Positions 43,792 through 51,729 of a stretch of 64,000 nt of DNA are shown here, piece after piece. The notes under the pieces were generated by a model. It saw only the letters and a program-made list of their open reading frames with translations. It ran no database searches and had not been told where the DNA came from. This DNA is from Streptomyces sp. H39-S7 (GTDB lineage: Bacteria; Actinomycetota; Actinomycetes; Streptomycetales; Streptomycetaceae): positions 62,001 to 126,000 of the forward strand of contig NZ_JAPVLU010000008.1 in the NCBI RefSeq assembly GCF_027158205.1. The letters are read 5' to 3'. The number at the start of each line of letters is the position of its first letter. Position 1 is the stretch's first letter. Position numbers and translations under genes: made by a program.

Positions 43792-45045
43792 ATGGCCCAG
43801 ACACAGACCTCCGGCATCGAGGCGAGCACACCCACCGACGGTAAGCCGAGCGGCCCCAGGGGCGCCGGCGGCGGGGTGGGACAGCAGCTGGTCCAGGCCC
43901 TGCGCGGCAACATCCGCCAGTACGGCATGCTGGTCGCGCTGGCGCTGATCATCGTGCTCTTCCAGATCTGGACCGACGGCACGCTCCTCAAGCCGCTCAA
44001 CGTCACCAACCTGATCCAGCAGAACAGCTATATCCTGATCCTGGCCATCGGCATGATGATCGTCATCATCGCGGGCCACATCGACCTGTCGGTCGGCTCG
44101 CTCGCCGCCTTCGTCGGCGCGGCGGCCGCGGTGATGATGGTCAAACACGACGTGCCCTGGCCGGTGGCGCTCGTCGCCGCACTGCTGATCGGCGCGGTCG
44201 CCGGTGCCTGGCAGGGGTTCTGGATCGCCTACGTCGGCATCCCGTCCTTCATCGTCACGCTGGCCGGCATGCTGCTGTTCCGCGGCGGCACCCAGATCCT
44301 GCTCCAGGGCCAGTCGGTGGCCCCGTTCCCGCGCGGCTTCCAGAAGATCAGCAGCGGCTTCATGCCGGAGGTCGGCCCGTACACCGATTACCACAACCTG
44401 ACCCTGCTGCTCGGCATCGGAGTCCTCGCGATCGCGGTGCTCCAGGAGTTCCGCGGCCGCCGCCAGGCCGCGAGCTTCGGGCTCGAACTGCTGCCGCTGG
44501 GCTTCTTCCTCGCCAAACTGGCGGCCATCGCCGCCGCGGTGACCGTGTTCACCCTGCTGCTCGCCAGCTACCACGGCTTCCCGATCGTGCTGCTCATCCT
44601 GGGCGCCCTGCTGGTCGGCTTCGGCTACCTGATGCGCAACTCGATCCTCGGCCGCCACACCTACGCGATCGGCGGGAACGAACCGGCCGCCCGGCTGTCC
44701 GGCGTGAAGAGCAAGCGCGTCGTCTTCCTCGCCTTCGTGAACATGGGCGTCCTGGCCGCGCTGGCCGGCATGGTCTTCGCGGCCCGGCTCAACGCCGGTA
44801 CGCCGCAGGCCGGTATCAACTTCGAACTGGAGGCGATCGCGGCGGCCTTCATCGGCGGCGCCTCGGCCTCCGGCGGCGTCGGCACCGTCCTCGGCGCGAT
44901 CATCGGTGGCCTGGTGCTCGGGGTGCTCAACAACGGCATGTCGCTGGTGGGCATCGGCACCGACTACCAGCAGGTCATCAAGGGCCTGGTGCTGCTGGCG
45001 GCCGTCGGCTTCGACGTCTACAACAAGCGCAAGGTCGGCTCCTGA
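43792..45045 (+). CDS. Multiple-sugar ABC permease (GguB/MmsB-type)
   Basis: 417 residues, longer than RbsC because the central region between helices is extended, as in GguB. The conserved motif MIVIIAGHIDLSVGSLAAFV is present, as is IGGASASGGVGTVLGAIIGG near the end. About ten membrane helices are predicted. With the binding protein and ATPase upstream it forms the second pentose-type importer of the window, distinct from the one at 26536-31321. A very strong terminator follows. Confidence 0.92.
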   Translation: MAQTQTSGIEASTPTDGKPSGPRGAGGGVGQQLVQALRGNIRQYGMLVALALIIVLFQIWTDGTLLKPLNVTNLIQQNSYILILAIGMMIVIIAGHIDLSVGSLAAFVGAAAAVMMVKHDVPWPVALVAALLIGAVAGAWQGFWIAYVGIPSFIVTLAGMLLFRGGTQILLQGQSVAPFPRGFQKISSGFMPEVGPYTDYHNLTLLLGIGVLAIAVLQEFRGRRQAASFGLELLPLGFFLAKLAAIAAAVTVFTLLLASYHGFPIVLLILGALLVGFGYLMRNSILGRHTYAIGGNEPAARLSGVKSKRVVFLAFVNMGVLAALAGMVFAARLNAGTPQAGINFELEAIAAAFIGGASASGGVGTVLGAIIGGLVLGVLNNGMSLVGIGTDYQQVIKGLVLLAAVGFDVYNKRKVGS

Positions 45046-45061
45046 CCCGCCCCGCACCCAG

Positions 45062-45112
45062 CGATACGCCGCCGGCCCCCGAGCTCTGTTCCCGGGGGCC
45101 GGCGGCGTATCG
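45062..45112. terminator. Bidirectional terminator with 20-base perfect arms
   Basis: Arms 45062-45081 and 45093-45112 are exact complements around an 11-base loop, between the importer operon (+) and the convergent LacI gene (-). It is the longest perfect hairpin of the window apart from the 36-base palindrome at 21885. Confidence 0.9.
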
Positions 45113-45161
45113 GGGCTGTCCGGTGGCCGGCGGCGTGTCCGGGCTGTCCGGTGGCCGGCGG
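45113..45161. repeat. 21-base direct repeat next to the terminator
   Basis: The 21-base sequence beginning GGGCTGTCCGG occurs at 45113-45133 and 45141-45161, seven bases apart, between the terminator and the LacI stop. It is non-coding and probably a local slippage duplication. Confidence 0.7.
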
Positions 45162-45162
45162 G

Positions 45163-46212
45163 TCAGACCACCGGGGTCGTCGTGCTGCCCCGCACGATGA
45201 GCTGGGGTTCGATCACGTGGTGCGGGACGACGGTCCGGTCGCCGCCCTCGATCCGGTCCAGGAGCAGCCGGATACTGGCCCGGCCGACGGCGGCGAAATC
45301 CTGCCGCACGGTGGTCAGCGGAGGCGCGAAGAACTCCGCCTCGGGGATGTCGTCGAAACCGGCGATCGCCACGTCCACGGGGATGCGCACGCCCGCCTCG
45401 CGGAAGGCGCGCATGATGCCCAGTGCCATCTGGTCGTTGGCGGCGAACACCGCCGTCAGATCGGACCCGCCGGCCCCCCGGCGGCCGACGCGGCCGGCGA
45501 GCTCCTGCCCGGCGCGGTAGCCGGAGAGCGGGCTCCAGTCCCCGATCAGCGGCGGGGGCACCTCGGCGCCGGCCGCCTTCAGGGCCGCCCGCCACCCCGC
45601 CAGACGGGCCGCCGCCTCCAGCCAGTCCTGCGGACCCGCGACGTGCCAGACGGTGCGGTGGCCGCACCCGAGCAGATGGTCGGTGACCAGCCGGGCACCC
45701 AGGTTCTGGTCCACCGACACGCTGGGGAGCTCCAGGTCGTGCCCGCCCTCGACGGTCACCACCGGGAAGGGGTGGCGCAGCTCGAAGAGCGCGGCGGCCG
45801 CCTCACGCTGCGGGGTGATCACCACAGCGCCCTCCACACCCCACTCACCGAGGTGCTGCAGCGCCTCGGTGAGGCCGAGCCGGCTGAGCGCCCGCCCGCT
45901 CACCGTCGAAACCATGTACCCCTCGGCCCGCGCCGACTCCGCCAGTCCCGCGACGGTGCTTGCGGGACCGAACAGCGTGGTGTCCGCCGCGACCACACCC
46001 AGCGTGCGGGTGCGCCGGGTGGCCAGGGCCCGCGCGGTGGAGTTGCGGCGGTATCCGAGCTCGTCGATCGCCTTCTGCACCCCCGCCCGTGTCACCTCGC
46101 GCACGTTCGGGTGGCCGCTGAGCACCCGGGACACGGTCTGGTGCGAAACCCCTGCCAGTTGGGCGACGTCCGCCATGGTGGGGAGACGGGTGTCTTCGGC
46201 AGGCCGTGGCAC
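45163..46212 (-). CDS. LacI-family regulator, probable AraR
   Basis: 349 residues from a GTG at 46212 preceded by AGGAGG. The helix-turn-helix is TMADVAQLAGVSHQTVSRVL, followed by the hinge helix and an effector domain ending GFDDIPEAEFFAPPLTTVRQ. It lies next to the ChvE-type importer. The site TTGTTAACGATAACAA 39 bases upstream shares both TGTTA/TAACA half-sites with the araB and importer operators, so autoregulation and control of the arabinose genes are likely. The effector is presumably L-arabinose or a derivative. It is clearly paralogous to the LacI protein at 47620-48636, which is the rival candidate. Confidence 0.88.
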   Translation of the reverse strand: MPRPAEDTRLPTMADVAQLAGVSHQTVSRVLSGHPNVREVTRAGVQKAIDELGYRRNSTARALATRRTRTLGVVAADTTLFGPASTVAGLAESARAEGYMVSTVSGRALSRLGLTEALQHLGEWGVEGAVVITPQREAAAALFELRHPFPVVTVEGGHDLELPSVSVDQNLGARLVTDHLLGCGHRTVWHVAGPQDWLEAAARLAGWRAALKAAGAEVPPPLIGDWSPLSGYRAGQELAGRVGRRGAGGSDLTAVFAANDQMALGIMRAFREAGVRIPVDVAIAGFDDIPEAEFFAPPLTTVRQDFAAVGRASIRLLLDRIEGGDRTVVPHHVIEPQLIVRGSTTTPVV

Positions 46213-46251
46213 AGACCCTCCTGGAGCTGACACGATAAGAGCGGATGTAAT

Positions 46252-46265
46252 TGTTAACGATAACA
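46252..46265. promoter_or_regulatory. LacI-type operator TGTTAACGATAACA
   Basis: Near-perfect palindrome (extends to TTGTTAACGATAACAA at 46251-46266) in the 78-base divergent gap between the LacI gene and aldO. It shares the outer half-sites of TGTTAGCGTTAACA but differs in the centre. It can control both genes. Confidence 0.75.
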
Positions 46266-46290
46266 AAGTTGCCGGTCAGGAAGACAAGCG

Positions 46291-47562
46291 ATGACGACAA
46301 GCACGCCGACCAACTGGGCCGGCAACGTGACGTTCCGGGCCCGACAGGTCCACACCCCGTCCTCGGTCGAGGAACTGCAGCACCTCGTGGCCTCCGCGGA
46401 GAACATCCGCGCGCTCGGGACCGGACACTCCTTCAACCTCGTCGCGGACACCGAGGGCGACCTCGTACGCCTGCACGGCCTGCCGCCCCGGATCGACATC
46501 GACCGCCGGGCGTCGACCGTGACCGTCGCCGCCGGACTGCGGTACGCGCAGGTCGCCCAGCGGCTGCACGAGCAGGGTTTCGCCCTGGCGAACATGGCGT
46601 CGCTGCCGCAGATCTCCATCGCGGGCGCCGTCGCCACCGGCACCCACGGCTCCGGCGAGGGCCTGCGTGGCCTGGCCTCGGCGGTCGCCGGGCTGCGCCT
46701 GGTCGGTGCCGGCGGCCGGCTGACCGAGCTGCGCCGGGAGGATCCGCAGGGCCAGCTGCCCGGTGCCGTGATCGGACTGGGCGCCCTCGGCATCGTCACC
46801 GACGTCACCCTGGACATCGAGCCGGCCTACGAGGTCGCGCAATGGGTCTACGACGGTCTCTCCCTCGACCGGCTGTCGGCCGGTTTCGACGAGATCTCCG
46901 GCGCCGGCTACAGCGTCAGTGTGTTCACCGACTGGCACGCGGACGCCGCTCAGGTCTGGCTCAAGACGCGGACGGACCAGCCGGGCGCCGGGCATCCCGG
47001 CGACTCGTGGCTGGGAGCCCGTCCGGCCGACGGCCCGCGCCACCCGATCCCGACCATGCCCGGCACCTGGTGCACCGTGCAGTCGGGCATCCCCGGGCCC
47101 TGGCACGAACGGCTCCCCCACTTCCGTCCCGACTTCACACCGAGCAGCGGCGCGGAACTGCAGTCCGAGCTGCTCCTCCCGCGCGCGGCGGCCCGCGAGG
47201 CCTTCGCGGCGCTGCGCGAGCTCGGCGACCGCATACGCCCCTGCCTGCAGATCTCGGAGGTCCGCACCGTCGCGGCGGACGATCTCTGGCTCAGTCCCGC
47301 CTACCGGCAGGACTCCGTCGCGCTGCACTTCACCTGGACCGAGGACACGGCGGCGGTCCTGCCGGTCCTCGGCGCCGTCGAGAACCGGCTCGTGCCGCTC
47401 GGGGCCCGGCCGCACTGGGGAAAGCTGACCACCATCGCACCGCAGGACGTCATCGGCCGCTACGAACGGGCCCCTGATTTCGAGCGGCTGATGGCCCTGC
47501 ACGATCCCGCCGGGGTCTTCCGCAACGCCTTCGTGAACGGCCTGTTCCCGCGCCAGGCGTAG
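46291..47562 (+). CDS. aldO: Alditol oxidase (FAD-dependent)
   Basis: 423 residues resembling the Streptomyces coelicolor alditol oxidase over the whole length. The flavin is attached covalently to His46 in GTGHSF. The other key positions of that enzyme are kept: Glu323 and Arg325 (SEVRTVAAD), Thr348 (HFTW) and Lys378 (HWGK). It oxidises polyols such as xylitol and sorbitol at C1 with oxygen, making an aldose and hydrogen peroxide. The ATG follows AGGAAG. Its place between two LacI genes and under an arabinose-like operator suggests arabinitol or a related pentitol as the natural substrate (inferred). Confidence 0.9.
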   Translation: MTTSTPTNWAGNVTFRARQVHTPSSVEELQHLVASAENIRALGTGHSFNLVADTEGDLVRLHGLPPRIDIDRRASTVTVAAGLRYAQVAQRLHEQGFALANMASLPQISIAGAVATGTHGSGEGLRGLASAVAGLRLVGAGGRLTELRREDPQGQLPGAVIGLGALGIVTDVTLDIEPAYEVAQWVYDGLSLDRLSAGFDEISGAGYSVSVFTDWHADAAQVWLKTRTDQPGAGHPGDSWLGARPADGPRHPIPTMPGTWCTVQSGIPGPWHERLPHFRPDFTPSSGAELQSELLLPRAAAREAFAALRELGDRIRPCLQISEVRTVAADDLWLSPAYRQDSVALHFTWTEDTAAVLPVLGAVENRLVPLGARPHWGKLTTIAPQDVIGRYERAPDFERLMALHDPAGVFRNAFVNGLFPRQA

Positions 47563-47572
47563 CCCGCTCCAC

Positions 47573-47611
47573 CCCTCCCGCCGGGTGCGCCGTGTCGCTT
47601 CGGCGGGAGGG
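47573..47611. terminator. Hairpin terminator between convergent aldO and LacI genes
   Basis: Perfect 11-base arms (47573-47583 and 47601-47611) with a 17-base loop in the 57-base gap. Confidence 0.7.
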
Positions 47612-47619
47612 CCCCGCAC

Positions 47620-48636
47620 TCAGCGGGACCGGACCGGGCCCGTGCTCCTGCGCAGCACCATTTCCGGGGGCACCAGGATGTGGTGGCGCGAGGGGCCGAC
47701 GCCGGTCAGCTGCTCCACCAGGAGCTCCAGCGCGCGACGGCCCAGCTCGCCGAAGTCCTGGCGCACGGTGGTCAGGGGCGGGGAGAAGTAGGCGGCCTCG
47801 GAGATGTCGTCGAACCCGATGACGCTGATGTCACCGGGGATCGCCCGGCCCGACTCGTGCAGCGCCCGGAGCAGGCCGAGCGCCATGTGGTCGTTGGCGC
47901 AGAACACCGCTGTGACCTCGGGGTCCGCCGCGAGACCCAGTCCGGCCTCGTACCCGGAGCGGGCGCTCCAGTCCCCGCTCCGCACGGAGGGCACCGGCGC
48001 TCCCGCCTCCTCGAGCGCCCTGCGCCAGCCGTTCTGCCGGGCCGTGGTCTCCAACCAGCCGGGCGGGCCCGCGACATGGTGCACCGTCGGGTGTCCGAGG
48101 TCGAGCAGGTGCCGGGTGGCCGCCAGGGCGCCCGACTCGTTGTCGATCGCCACCACCGGCACGTGGGACTCGCTGCCGGAGCCGACCGCGACGACCGGCA
48201 CCACGGTCGAGAGCTTGCCGATCGCGCTGACCGCCGACGTCTGCGGCGCGATCACCGCGATGCCCTCCACACCCTGGTCGCGAAGCCGGTCCACGGCTTC
48301 CTGCACCGATCGGCTGTCCAGCGACCGCAGACTCGCCACGCTGACGAAGTAGCCGGCGCTGCGCGCCGCCTGCTCGATCCCGTCCAGCATCGAGGCGGGC
48401 CCGTAGAGCACACTGCCGAAACTCACGACGCCGAGCGTCTGGGAGCGCCGGGTGACCAGGGCCCGCGCCGCCGAGTTGGGCCGGTAGTCCAACTGGCGGA
48501 TCGCGGCGAGCACCCGGTCCCGGGTCTCCTCGCGCACATGCGAGGCCCCGTTGAGAACCCGCGACACCGTCTGGTGGGACACGCCCGCGACCCGGGCCAC
48601 GTCCGCCATCACCGGCGGACGCGCTTCGGGATCCAT
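47620..48636 (-). CDS. LacI-family regulator, paralogue of the AraR-like protein
   Basis: 338 residues. The helix-turn-helix VMADVARVAGVSHQTVSRVL is nearly the same as in the regulator at 45163-46212, and the effector domains align along their length (GFDDISEAAYFSPPLTTVRQ). The ATG at 48636 follows GGGAAGCGG; an upstream GTG is possible. A palindromic site, TGTTCACGATCACA, lies about 100 bases upstream and resembles the site between AraR and aldO. The two paralogues may bind related operators, with this one possibly answering to an alditol or to arabinitol (inference). Confidence 0.88.
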   Translation of the reverse strand: MDPEARPPVMADVARVAGVSHQTVSRVLNGASHVREETRDRVLAAIRQLDYRPNSAARALVTRRSQTLGVVSFGSVLYGPASMLDGIEQAARSAGYFVSVASLRSLDSRSVQEAVDRLRDQGVEGIAVIAPQTSAVSAIGKLSTVVPVVAVGSGSESHVPVVAIDNESGALAATRHLLDLGHPTVHHVAGPPGWLETTARQNGWRRALEEAGAPVPSVRSGDWSARSGYEAGLGLAADPEVTAVFCANDHMALGLLRALHESGRAIPGDISVIGFDDISEAAYFSPPLTTVRQDFGELGRRALELLVEQLTGVGPSRHHILVPPEMVLRRSTGPVRSR

Positions 48637-48733
48637 CCGCCCGCTTCCCACGTCTCGGCACCCCTCTTCAGCGATTTCCGGGGGCTGCGCGCCCTGGTGC
48701 GACCTTCGCACGGCCACGGACCAAGAGTCTATT

Positions 48734-48747
48734 TGTTCACGATCACA
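48734..48747. promoter_or_regulatory. LacI-type operator TGTTCACGATCACA
   Basis: Imperfect palindrome 98 bases upstream of the LacI start at 48636. It matches the 46252 site at 12 of 14 positions, each half changed by one base (A to C), which may separate the targets of the two paralogues. Confidence 0.55.
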
Positions 48748-48924
48748 GAACAAGGAAGGGACGCGGAGGAGGGAGTCCATGCGGTGGGGGCACCCTCCCA
48801 TCCCGAGGGGGAGTGCCCAAATGCGGGCGGTCCGACCGTGGTTCGGTGGGTGTGCGAGCACGGCGCCGGTGCCATTACCATGATCATCTCGGCGGATCGG
48901 CCGAGTTCATTCCTTGGGGGAATC

Positions 48925-49386
48925 TTGCGTTTCCAGCACACCATCCTGGCCGGCGCCGCGGCGCTCGCCGCCCTGATCGTCCCGCTCGCCGCGACGCCCG
49001 CCGCGGCCGCCGTGCCGACCACGTCGGACACCGTGACGGAGAACTCCTTCTCCGGGCACATGGACATCGGATGGAGGATCTCGCCGTACCGGCTGGACCC
49101 CATCCACATCACCTTGAAGGACACGGCGGCAGATGGCTACGCCATCGGCACCCGACTGGTCACGTACGGTGAGAACGGCAAGATCGTCTGGAAGATGCGG
49201 ACCATTCCGACGGGCCAGGACACCGCTGCCTGGACGACGTACGCCGCTCCGGGCGGTTACATCAACTATGCCTACTTCCAGGTTTGCAAGATCAAGGTGA
49301 GTACGGGCGTCATCTCGTACTGCCACGACTCGAACGTGATGAACGCACCATTCGACGACTCCTCGATGAGTCGCTTCCAGGGCTGA
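48925..49386 (+). CDS. Small secreted protein of unknown function
   Basis: 153 residues from a TTG four bases after GGGGG; an ATG at 48880 (168 residues) is an alternative. The N-terminus (RFQHTILAGAAALAALIVPL) is a signal peptide cut near TPAAAA. The mature part is beta-rich and polar with two cysteines (FQVCKIKVSTGVISYCHDSN) that could form a disulfide. No family is recognised. It resembles the many small secreted proteins of Streptomyces with a single beta-sandwich. A strong hairpin follows the stop. Confidence 0.7.
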   Translation: MRFQHTILAGAAALAALIVPLAATPAAAAVPTTSDTVTENSFSGHMDIGWRISPYRLDPIHITLKDTAADGYAIGTRLVTYGENGKIVWKMRTIPTGQDTAAWTTYAAPGGYINYAYFQVCKIKVSTGVISYCHDSNVMNAPFDDSSMSRFQG

Positions 49387-49407
49387 GCACCACCGCTGCC
49401 CTGACCT

Positions 49408-49445
49408 GCGGAGGGGGCGCCCGCTCGGTCGGGTGCCCCCTCCGC
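49408..49445. terminator. Hairpin terminator
   Basis: Perfect 11-base arms (49408-49418 and 49435-49445) 21 bases past the stop of the small secreted protein gene. Confidence 0.7.
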
Positions 49446-49580
49446 CGTCCGTACGGGCAGCGGGTCACGGTGAAGCTTTGGCCAGCGATCCGACGGCGCC
49501 CCGGAGACCGCCCGCCGGGCCCACCCGCAGCGCACGGCCCCCCGCTCGCCGGGATCGGCCGGAAGTGTGACAGTGGAGAG

Positions 49581-49856
49581 ATGAGCTGGGCGTCATGGAC
49601 AACCACAGGAGTCTTCGCCGGGCGCGGTGGGGTGCGCACCGACGAGGTGGGAATCCTGACGGGCGATCTCTCCGTGCACACCACATGGACCGGTGACGAG
49701 GCACGCATCGCCGTTCAGTACAGCGGCTCGTCGGACTGGTTCACCATGACGGGCAGCCCCATCCCCTGCCCGTCCGAGTCGGACAGCCGGAACCTCCACG
49801 ACGAGGTTGTCGAGGCGGTACGCGCCGGCACCGCCGCCACCGTGCCGCCGCACTGA
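49581..49856 (+). CDS. Conserved small protein of unknown function
   Basis: 91 residues starting MSWASWTTTGVFAGRGGVRT, with no signal peptide or membrane helix. The middle GDLSVHTTWTGDEARIAVQY is a run of beta-strands and the C-terminus is a short helix (LHDEVVEAVRAG). It looks like a single small cytoplasmic domain; codon use fits a real gene (GC at third positions throughout). The ATG is preceded directly by GGAGAG, which is closer than ideal. A terminator with 15-base arms follows the stop by 38 bases. Confidence 0.6.
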   Translation: MSWASWTTTGVFAGRGGVRTDEVGILTGDLSVHTTWTGDEARIAVQYSGSSDWFTMTGSPIPCPSESDSRNLHDEVVEAVRAGTAATVPPH

Positions 49857-49894
49857 CACCGGGCCGCCATCTCCCGCGCCGAGAGCACCTGCCC

Positions 49895-49927
49895 TGATCA
49901 GCCCCTGCCTCCGGCAGGGGCTGATCA
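49895..49927. terminator. Strong hairpin terminator, 15-base arms
   Basis: Perfect arms 49895-49909 and 49913-49927 around a 3-base loop. The following 463 bases to the next gene hold no open frame I would call, only the regulatory elements listed at 50125-50345. Confidence 0.85.
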
Positions 49928-50124
49928 TGCTGCCCTGCGGGCCCGGCGTGTCGGGCACCCTGCGGCCTGAGCCCTCCAGCGGCCAGCACCGTGTTCGCGC
50001 GCGCGGCGAAACACCGTGAGCGCTTTCGGAGCGCGCTCGCCCGCAGGATTTGAAGGCCCGCACGGTTCGCAAGTCCCAACTCTTGTCCGGGTCCCGTACG
50101 GGTCGTGAGGGCGAGAGCAGTCGG

Positions 50125-50136
50125 GAGAGCGCTCTC
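50125..50136. promoter_or_regulatory. LacI-type operator GAGAGCGCTCTC (distal)
   Basis: Perfect 12-base palindrome 255 bases upstream of the binding-protein gene. The same core recurs at 50331-50342. Two sites about 206 bases apart centre to centre could allow DNA looping. Confidence 0.65.
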
Positions 50137-50290
50137 TGAGTGGGGCGATGGTTTCCTTCGCGCTTCCGGGGTGTCAAGCGTTGTGACCGGACGGGCGCCA
50201 CAGCGAAGCTCCGGACTCTTGCTTTGTCATGCTTTCTGGTAGTGCTGCGCTCCGGGCATCGATTTCCTGCTCCGCATCCGCCGCGAACTC

Positions 50291-50320
50291 TTGACAGCCA
50301 CGGTCCTTCGGCAGGAATCT
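50291..50320 (+). promoter_or_regulatory. Possible sigma70 promoter of the GH3 operon
   Basis: TTGACA at 50291-50296 is perfect; 18 bases on, GAATCT (50315-50320) is a weak -10. The proximal operator at 50328-50345 would cover the start site. The -10 is poor, so the assignment is tentative. Confidence 0.4.
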
Positions 50321-50327
50321 ACGCCAG

Positions 50328-50345
50328 CGGGAGAGCGCTCTCCCG
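50328..50345. promoter_or_regulatory. LacI-type operator CGGGAGAGCGCTCTCCCG (proximal)
   Basis: Perfect 18-base palindrome 45 bases before the binding-protein start. It has the same GAGCGCTC centre as the CebR box but different flanks (GGGAGA rather than TGGGA), so a CebR relative rather than CebR itself may bind. Confidence 0.75.
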
Positions 50346-50390
50346 GCCGCTTCCACGCCGCTCTCCCTCCCCAGTCATCAAGGACCCACC

Positions 50391-51686
50391 ATGCGCGAGA
50401 CCCTCACCGGACGCACCACCCGGCTTGCCGCCCTCGGCGCCACGCTCGCGGGCGCGCTGCTCGTCACCGCCTGCGGCGGCGACGCCAAGCCCGCGGCAGA
50501 CAACGCGGACTCCAAGATCACGCTCACCGTCAACCTCTTCTCCGACTTCGGCTACAAGGACCTCTACGCCCAGTACCACCAGCTGCACCCCAACATCACG
50601 ATCAAGGAGAACCGCGCCGACATGGGTGCGCACCACCAGAACCTGCACGCGCACCTGATGGCCGGCAGCGGCACCGCCGACATCGAGGCTGTCGAGATCG
50701 GGCAGATCGCCGGCTTCCAGGGGCAGTCGGGCAAGTTCGTGAACTTCCTCGACCACGGTGTCGACAAGAACCAGTGGGTGCCGTCCAAGACCAAGCCCGC
50801 CAGCAGCAAGGACGGTTCGTCGCTGTACGGCCTCGGCACCGACATGGGCGGCATGGCGCTCTGCTACCGCAGCGACCTCTTCAAGAAGGCGGGCCTGCCC
50901 ACCGACCGCGACCAGGTCTCAGCGCTGCTCACGGACTGGAACGCCTACTTCGCCGCCGGCAAGCAGTTCCTGGCCAAGAGCCCGGACAAGAAGGCCAAGT
51001 GGTTCGACGCGGGCAGCAACGTCTTCTCCGCGATGACCGCGCAGGCGCCGCAGGGCTTCTACGACGAGTCCGGCAAGGTGATCGCCGACTCCAACCCGGC
51101 GGTCAAGCAGGCCTTCGACCAGGTCGCCGGTGCCATCAAGGACGGCGAGTCCGCCGGGATCGCGGCGTTCACCCCCGCCTGGGACACCGGCTTCCAGAAG
51201 AGCCAGTTCGCCACCGTCACCTGCCCCGCGTGGATGAGCTACGAGTTCAAGGCCAATCCGCCCACCGACGGCGGCACGTGGGACATGGCCAGGATCCCCG
51301 GGGGCGGGGGCAACTGGGGCGGCTCCTACCTGACGGTGCCGACCCAGGGCAAGCACCAGGCTGCCGCCGTCGAACTGGCCAAGTGGCTCAGCGCACCCGC
51401 CCAGGAGGCGTGGCTGTTCAAGAACAAGGGGTACTTCCCGTCCGACCAGGCGCTGTGGAGCCAGCCGGACATCGCCTCGTTCACCGACCCGCTCTTCAAC
51501 AACGCCCCCACCGGCAAGATCTTCTCCGAGTCGGCGAAGGCCCTCAACCCGCAGCCGCTGGGCGCGCACGGCGGTGACATCGGCAACGTCTTCGGCAACG
51601 GCCTGGTCTCCGTGGAGCAGGGCAAAGCCACCCCGGACAAGGCCTGGAAGAACTCGCTCGCCGAGATCACCAACATCGGCGGCTGA
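50391..51686 (+). CDS. CUT1 sugar-binding lipoprotein (probable beta-glucoside or oligosaccharide)
   Basis: 431 residues with a lipoprotein signal ending LLVTAC (about residue 28). The family 1 binding-protein body (KITLTVNLFSDFGYKDLYAQ, then GLGTDMGGMALCYRSDLF) is typical of oligosaccharide importers. It leads an operon with two permeases and a GH3 beta-glucosidase, the layout of the cebEFG-bglC cello-oligosaccharide operon, although the GH3 family differs from BglC (GH1). Candidate ligands are beta-gluco-oligosaccharides or glycosides from plant material. Control is probably by a LacI repressor encoded elsewhere. Confidence 0.9.
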   Translation: MRETLTGRTTRLAALGATLAGALLVTACGGDAKPAADNADSKITLTVNLFSDFGYKDLYAQYHQLHPNITIKENRADMGAHHQNLHAHLMAGSGTADIEAVEIGQIAGFQGQSGKFVNFLDHGVDKNQWVPSKTKPASSKDGSSLYGLGTDMGGMALCYRSDLFKKAGLPTDRDQVSALLTDWNAYFAAGKQFLAKSPDKKAKWFDAGSNVFSAMTAQAPQGFYDESGKVIADSNPAVKQAFDQVAGAIKDGESAGIAAFTPAWDTGFQKSQFATVTCPAWMSYEFKANPPTDGGTWDMARIPGGGGNWGGSYLTVPTQGKHQAAAVELAKWLSAPAQEAWLFKNKGYFPSDQALWSQPDIASFTDPLFNNAPTGKIFSESAKALNPQPLGAHGGDIGNVFGNGLVSVEQGKATPDKAWKNSLAEITNIGG

Positions 51687-51729
51687 ACCGCCCGGCCTCC
51701 CGAACCCCGTCCGCAAGGAGTACGCCGCC

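Noticed and set aside
45062..45161. A CRISPR-like or transposon-end arrangement of repeats
   Set aside because: It is one terminator hairpin plus a single 21-base duplication with a 7-base spacer; no array, no transposase, no flanking target duplication.
46251..46266. Start of the AraR-like gene at the ATG at 46266
   Set aside because: That start falls in the operator and lacks a ribosome site, while the GTG at 46212 has AGGAGG at the right distance.
47620..48861. A longer LacI protein starting at 48861
   Set aside because: The extension has no family-like sequence and would cross the palindromic operator at 48734-48747; the ATG at 48636 places the helix-turn-helix at the N-terminus as usual.
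50041..50095. A T-arm-like GGTTCGCAAGTCC segment suggesting a tRNA
   Set aside because: No acceptor stem, anticodon arm or CCA end can be folded around it; the resemblance is limited to the loop.
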